Below are positions 62,084 to 64,000 of a stretch of 64,000 nt of DNA, in pieces (position 1 is the stretch's first letter; each line of letters starts with the position of its first letter). The position numbers were made by a program, and so were the translations under genes. The stretch is taken from the NCBI GenBank assembly GCA_029212505.1, contig JARGOS010000001.1, positions 354,123-418,122 of the forward strand, given 5' to 3'. Source of the stretch: Legionellaceae bacterium (lineage in GTDB: Bacteria > Pseudomonadota > Gammaproteobacteria > Legionellales > Legionellaceae). The notes below the pieces were generated by a model that saw only the letters and a list, made by a program, of their open reading frames with translations, did not search any database and was not told the origin of the DNA.

Positions 62084-63208
62084 ATGGATTTTAATAAATC
62101 ATTAAATTTTTTTTTGGGAGGGCTGTTCTGTCTAGTACAACCTCACGCATTTGCGGGTACGGTCGGAACGGCTCCTGTAAATAAAGCAGATATTTATGCA
62201 AGTTTATTATATTTTCAGCCCAATAGTAATAATTTGAATTATGCGGTTTTTGTATCTGGTTTGCAGCCACTGTATCAGAGCTGGCATTATCAATCGATTA
62301 ATCCAGATTATTCACCGGGCTTTGAAGTTGGGGGAAACTATACGTTTTCTAATGCACTGTATCAAGCGTCTGTTGATTGGGTTCATCTGAACACGCGTGA
62401 TTCATCATTTAAACAAGCATCGCAAAGTACAACATTAGCTACCGTTGAATTTGTCGCACCACCATTTGAACAAAGCCCACCTGTTTTTGGTATCAAACGT
62501 GCAGATAGCACGGCGGCATTTAATTTTGATAGCATTGAACTTAATGTAGGAAGAATGTTTGAACACCAGCACCATAGTCAGTTACGAGCCAAGCTATACG
62601 GTGGTCTTAATGTTTTACGCATTAAGCAGACGCTTACTACGGTATTTAGTGATATGCAAGGCTCACCGGCAACGCCTTATAGTTATGCATTGTCACCTGA
62701 TCCTTCGTTTTCTTTTCAGCTAAAAAATACTTCAGATTATGTTGGTGTGGGTCCTGATCTAGGCATAAATATTGCGTATACAGTAACACATGGTCTTGGT
62801 GTGTTAGGTGATTTTGTGGGGACTCTGACTGCAGGAAACGTGCGTGTAAAAGATCAGTTTACTTCAACATCGGCTCGACTAACTGCGCTTGGAGTTGGTG
62901 TTAGTCAGCAAGAAATAACAGTACCTGATGCAACACGGGTTGTTCCTGGTTTTGATGGAAAATTAGGTGTTTTTTATAATTATTTTGGAAAAAATATACC
63001 GAAACTGACATTTGAGGTTGGGTATCGTTTTGCAGCTTATATTAATGCTATTTCGACCGTCAATCCAAGCACGTTAGTTCAGGCGGGGACAGTTATTCTG
63101 ACACCTGAGTTTGCAACAGGTACGATGGCGATAGTATCTTCGGATGTACGCGATCGACCTTTCAATTTTAATGGTCCTTATCTTAAGTTGAATGTTGCTA
63201 TAGCTTAA
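62084..63208 (+). CDS. Legionella-type major outer membrane protein family
   Basis: 374 residues with a signal peptide ending AFA (about residue 25). The mature part is a beta-strand-rich porin-like sequence: SINPDYSPGFEVGGNYTF, ASVDWVHLNT, FNFDSIELNVGRMFEHQHHSQLRAKLYGGLNVLRI and a final strand GPYLKLNVAIA. This fits the Legionella_OMP family pattern. Porin or adhesin in the outer membrane. The gene has GGAGATTAGAA before the ATG. A lone gene, after the MITE. Confidence 0.75.
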   Translation: MDFNKSLNFFLGGLFCLVQPHAFAGTVGTAPVNKADIYASLLYFQPNSNNLNYAVFVSGLQPLYQSWHYQSINPDYSPGFEVGGNYTFSNALYQASVDWVHLNTRDSSFKQASQSTTLATVEFVAPPFEQSPPVFGIKRADSTAAFNFDSIELNVGRMFEHQHHSQLRAKLYGGLNVLRIKQTLTTVFSDMQGSPATPYSYALSPDPSFSFQLKNTSDYVGVGPDLGINIAYTVTHGLGVLGDFVGTLTAGNVRVKDQFTSTSARLTALGVGVSQQEITVPDATRVVPGFDGKLGVFYNYFGKNIPKLTFEVGYRFAAYINAISTVNPSTLVQAGTVILTPEFATGTMAIVSSDVRDRPFNFNGPYLKLNVAIA

Positions 63209-63414
63209 GAAAATAATTATGATTTTTTAATATATTAGGGGATGTTGCTTATGTACCTAATGAAGCGTTGAATCAATTATTGATGTGTTCCGTCTTTGAT
63301 AGGCCTGCCGGTGTTTTGGTGAGGTGAATATCGCTGTCCCGGCATTTTCGTGGTGTTGCGTTTGTTTGGCCTCAAGTATTGCGGGTCGCCACTGGGCATA
63401 AATGGCGTTGAGAT

Positions 63415-63999
63415 CTAAGTATGAGTCCTTTGTTGTTGCCTTGGATTTTCTTCATTGCACGATGCGTTGCCTTCACTGAAAGATGCATAAGATCTTTTGG
63501 ATAGGGGAGCGGTGAATAAATTGTGAGGATTGTTTGGGTCGTATTGGGGTGCTTTAGGAGCATCGTCGATAGAATTAACGAGGTTTGCAAAAGACTCAGA
63601 ATCGTCCAAGTCGTCCAAGTCGTCCAACATTTCTTCATGCTCTTCATCTTGTTGTCCATCATAGAAAAAGGACTCCAAAGATAAACGATCGTTTGTATGC
63701 GTGTTGTTGGGCGGATCCAGGATTTCAAATGGGTTCTCTATATCTTCAAGCAATATGTATGATAGCGCCTGATAAATTTTTCGAGCGCCTCCTCGGCGAG
63801 CAGCTAAGGCGGTAATTTTTTCTAAGGAGTGGCCATTTTGCAGAAGGTGTGAGGCATGTGATATGACTATCTTTAATGCTTGCGCACCGCCATCATGCGC
63901 TGCCATGGCGACGATCTGTTCCTTTGTAAAACCGATATCTTGCAGTTCTTGATAGGTCTTACATACGGTTTTAAGCGCTTGTGCGCCTCCACCATTCGA
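63415..63999 (-). CDS. TALE-like DNA-binding repeat protein, C-terminal part (5' end outside window)
   Basis: The open frame continues to the window edge; only the last 194 residues are seen. Two full and one degenerate 33-residue repeats can be aligned: (..)SNGGGAQALKTVCKTYQELQDIG, then FTKEQIVAMAAHDGGAQAL..SHLLQNG, then HSLEKITALAARRGGARK. Residues 12-13 give RVDs NG (T), HD (C) and RR, and GGAQAL at 14-19 matches the TALE/BurrH repeat core. The tail (about 110 residues) has an acidic run EEHEEMLDDLDDLDDSESF, then Pro/Ser/Arg-rich sequence. No obvious bipartite nuclear signal is seen here; a signal could lie elsewhere. Such repeats bind DNA one base each, so this is likely a host DNA-binding effector. 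Confidence 0.85.
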   Translation of the reverse strand, partial: SNGGGAQALKTVCKTYQELQDIGFTKEQIVAMAAHDGGAQALKIVISHASHLLQNGHSLEKITALAARRGGARKIYQALSYILLEDIENPFEILDPPNNTHTNDRLSLESFFYDGQQDEEHEEMLDDLDDLDDSESFANLVNSIDDAPKAPQYDPNNPHNLFTAPLSKRSYASFSEGNASCNEENPRQQQRTHT

Positions 64000-64000
64000 T

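Noticed and set aside
62084..63208. Autotransporter or TolC-like protein
   Set aside because: It has the size and pattern of a Legionella-type major OMP, with no passenger domain and no coiled-coil periplasmic part.

Overview
The window looks like a chromosomal piece of a gammaproteobacterium close to Legionella, Coxiella or Berkiella (Legionellales). The evidence is a Legionella-like tmRNA, a Legionella-type outer-membrane protein, a hemCDXY operon, a typical gammaproteobacterial set of housekeeping genes, and many eukaryotic-like domains (ankyrin, U-box, Fic, Ser/Thr kinase, TALE-like repeats) of the kind secreted into host cells. This placement comes from reading the sequence; no search was run.

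Region 1 (about 1-22.6 kb) is a surface-polysaccharide locus. It holds glycosyltransferases, sugar epimerases, three AsnB-type amidotransferases, a Wzm/Wzt export ABC transporter, two UDP-GlcNAc 2-epimerase homologues, and a dehydratase-reductase-epimerase trio for a UDP-L-2-acetamido-2,6-dideoxyhexose. A truncated L-2-hydroxyglutarate oxidase gene lies at the left edge. Region 2 (22.7-28.5 kb) holds a methyltransferase, two tandem secreted paralogues of possible MACPF type that share a 419-bp identical block, a small envelope protein, a Mth938-like protein and a MITE with perfect 20-bp ends. Region 3 (28.5-37.2 kb) has an RpfE-like gene plus recJ, a eukaryotic-type protein kinase, a rhodanese/persulfide-dioxygenase pair, and a heme oxygenase next to a bacteriophytochrome GGDEF-EAL gene that is broken by a one-base frameshift in a G tract.

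Region 4 (37.2-48.5 kb) appears to be two accessory islands stacked at the 3' end of ssrA (tmRNA). Degenerate copies of the ssrA 3' tail lie at 37.2 and 42.9 kb and the intact gene lies at 48.1-48.5 kb. The distal island carries an IS4-type transposase remnant and a tight three-gene operon: ankyrin-U-box, U-box with a C-terminal tail resembling sigma-70 region 1.1, and Fic-ankyrin. The proximal island carries an HTH / nucleotidyltransferase / metallophosphoesterase cassette, an AbiE toxin-antitoxin pair and a truncated RecG/AlbA-type gene.

Region 5 (48.6-63.2 kb) is mostly housekeeping: BaiN-like flavoprotein, hemL, an mnmC with a degenerate methyltransferase half, cca, orn, queH, a fumarylacetoacetate-hydrolase-family gene, hemYXDC, ftsB, a rhodanese with a TauE-type permease, and an outer-membrane protein. 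At the right edge (63.4-64 kb, minus strand) is the 3' end of a gene encoding canonical 33-residue TALE-like DNA-binding repeats with readable RVDs (NG, HD, then RR), followed by an acidic tail. This is the most exciting item in the window. A host-nucleus-targeted TALE-like effector in a Legionellales-type genome would be consistent with an intracellular or intranuclear lifestyle.
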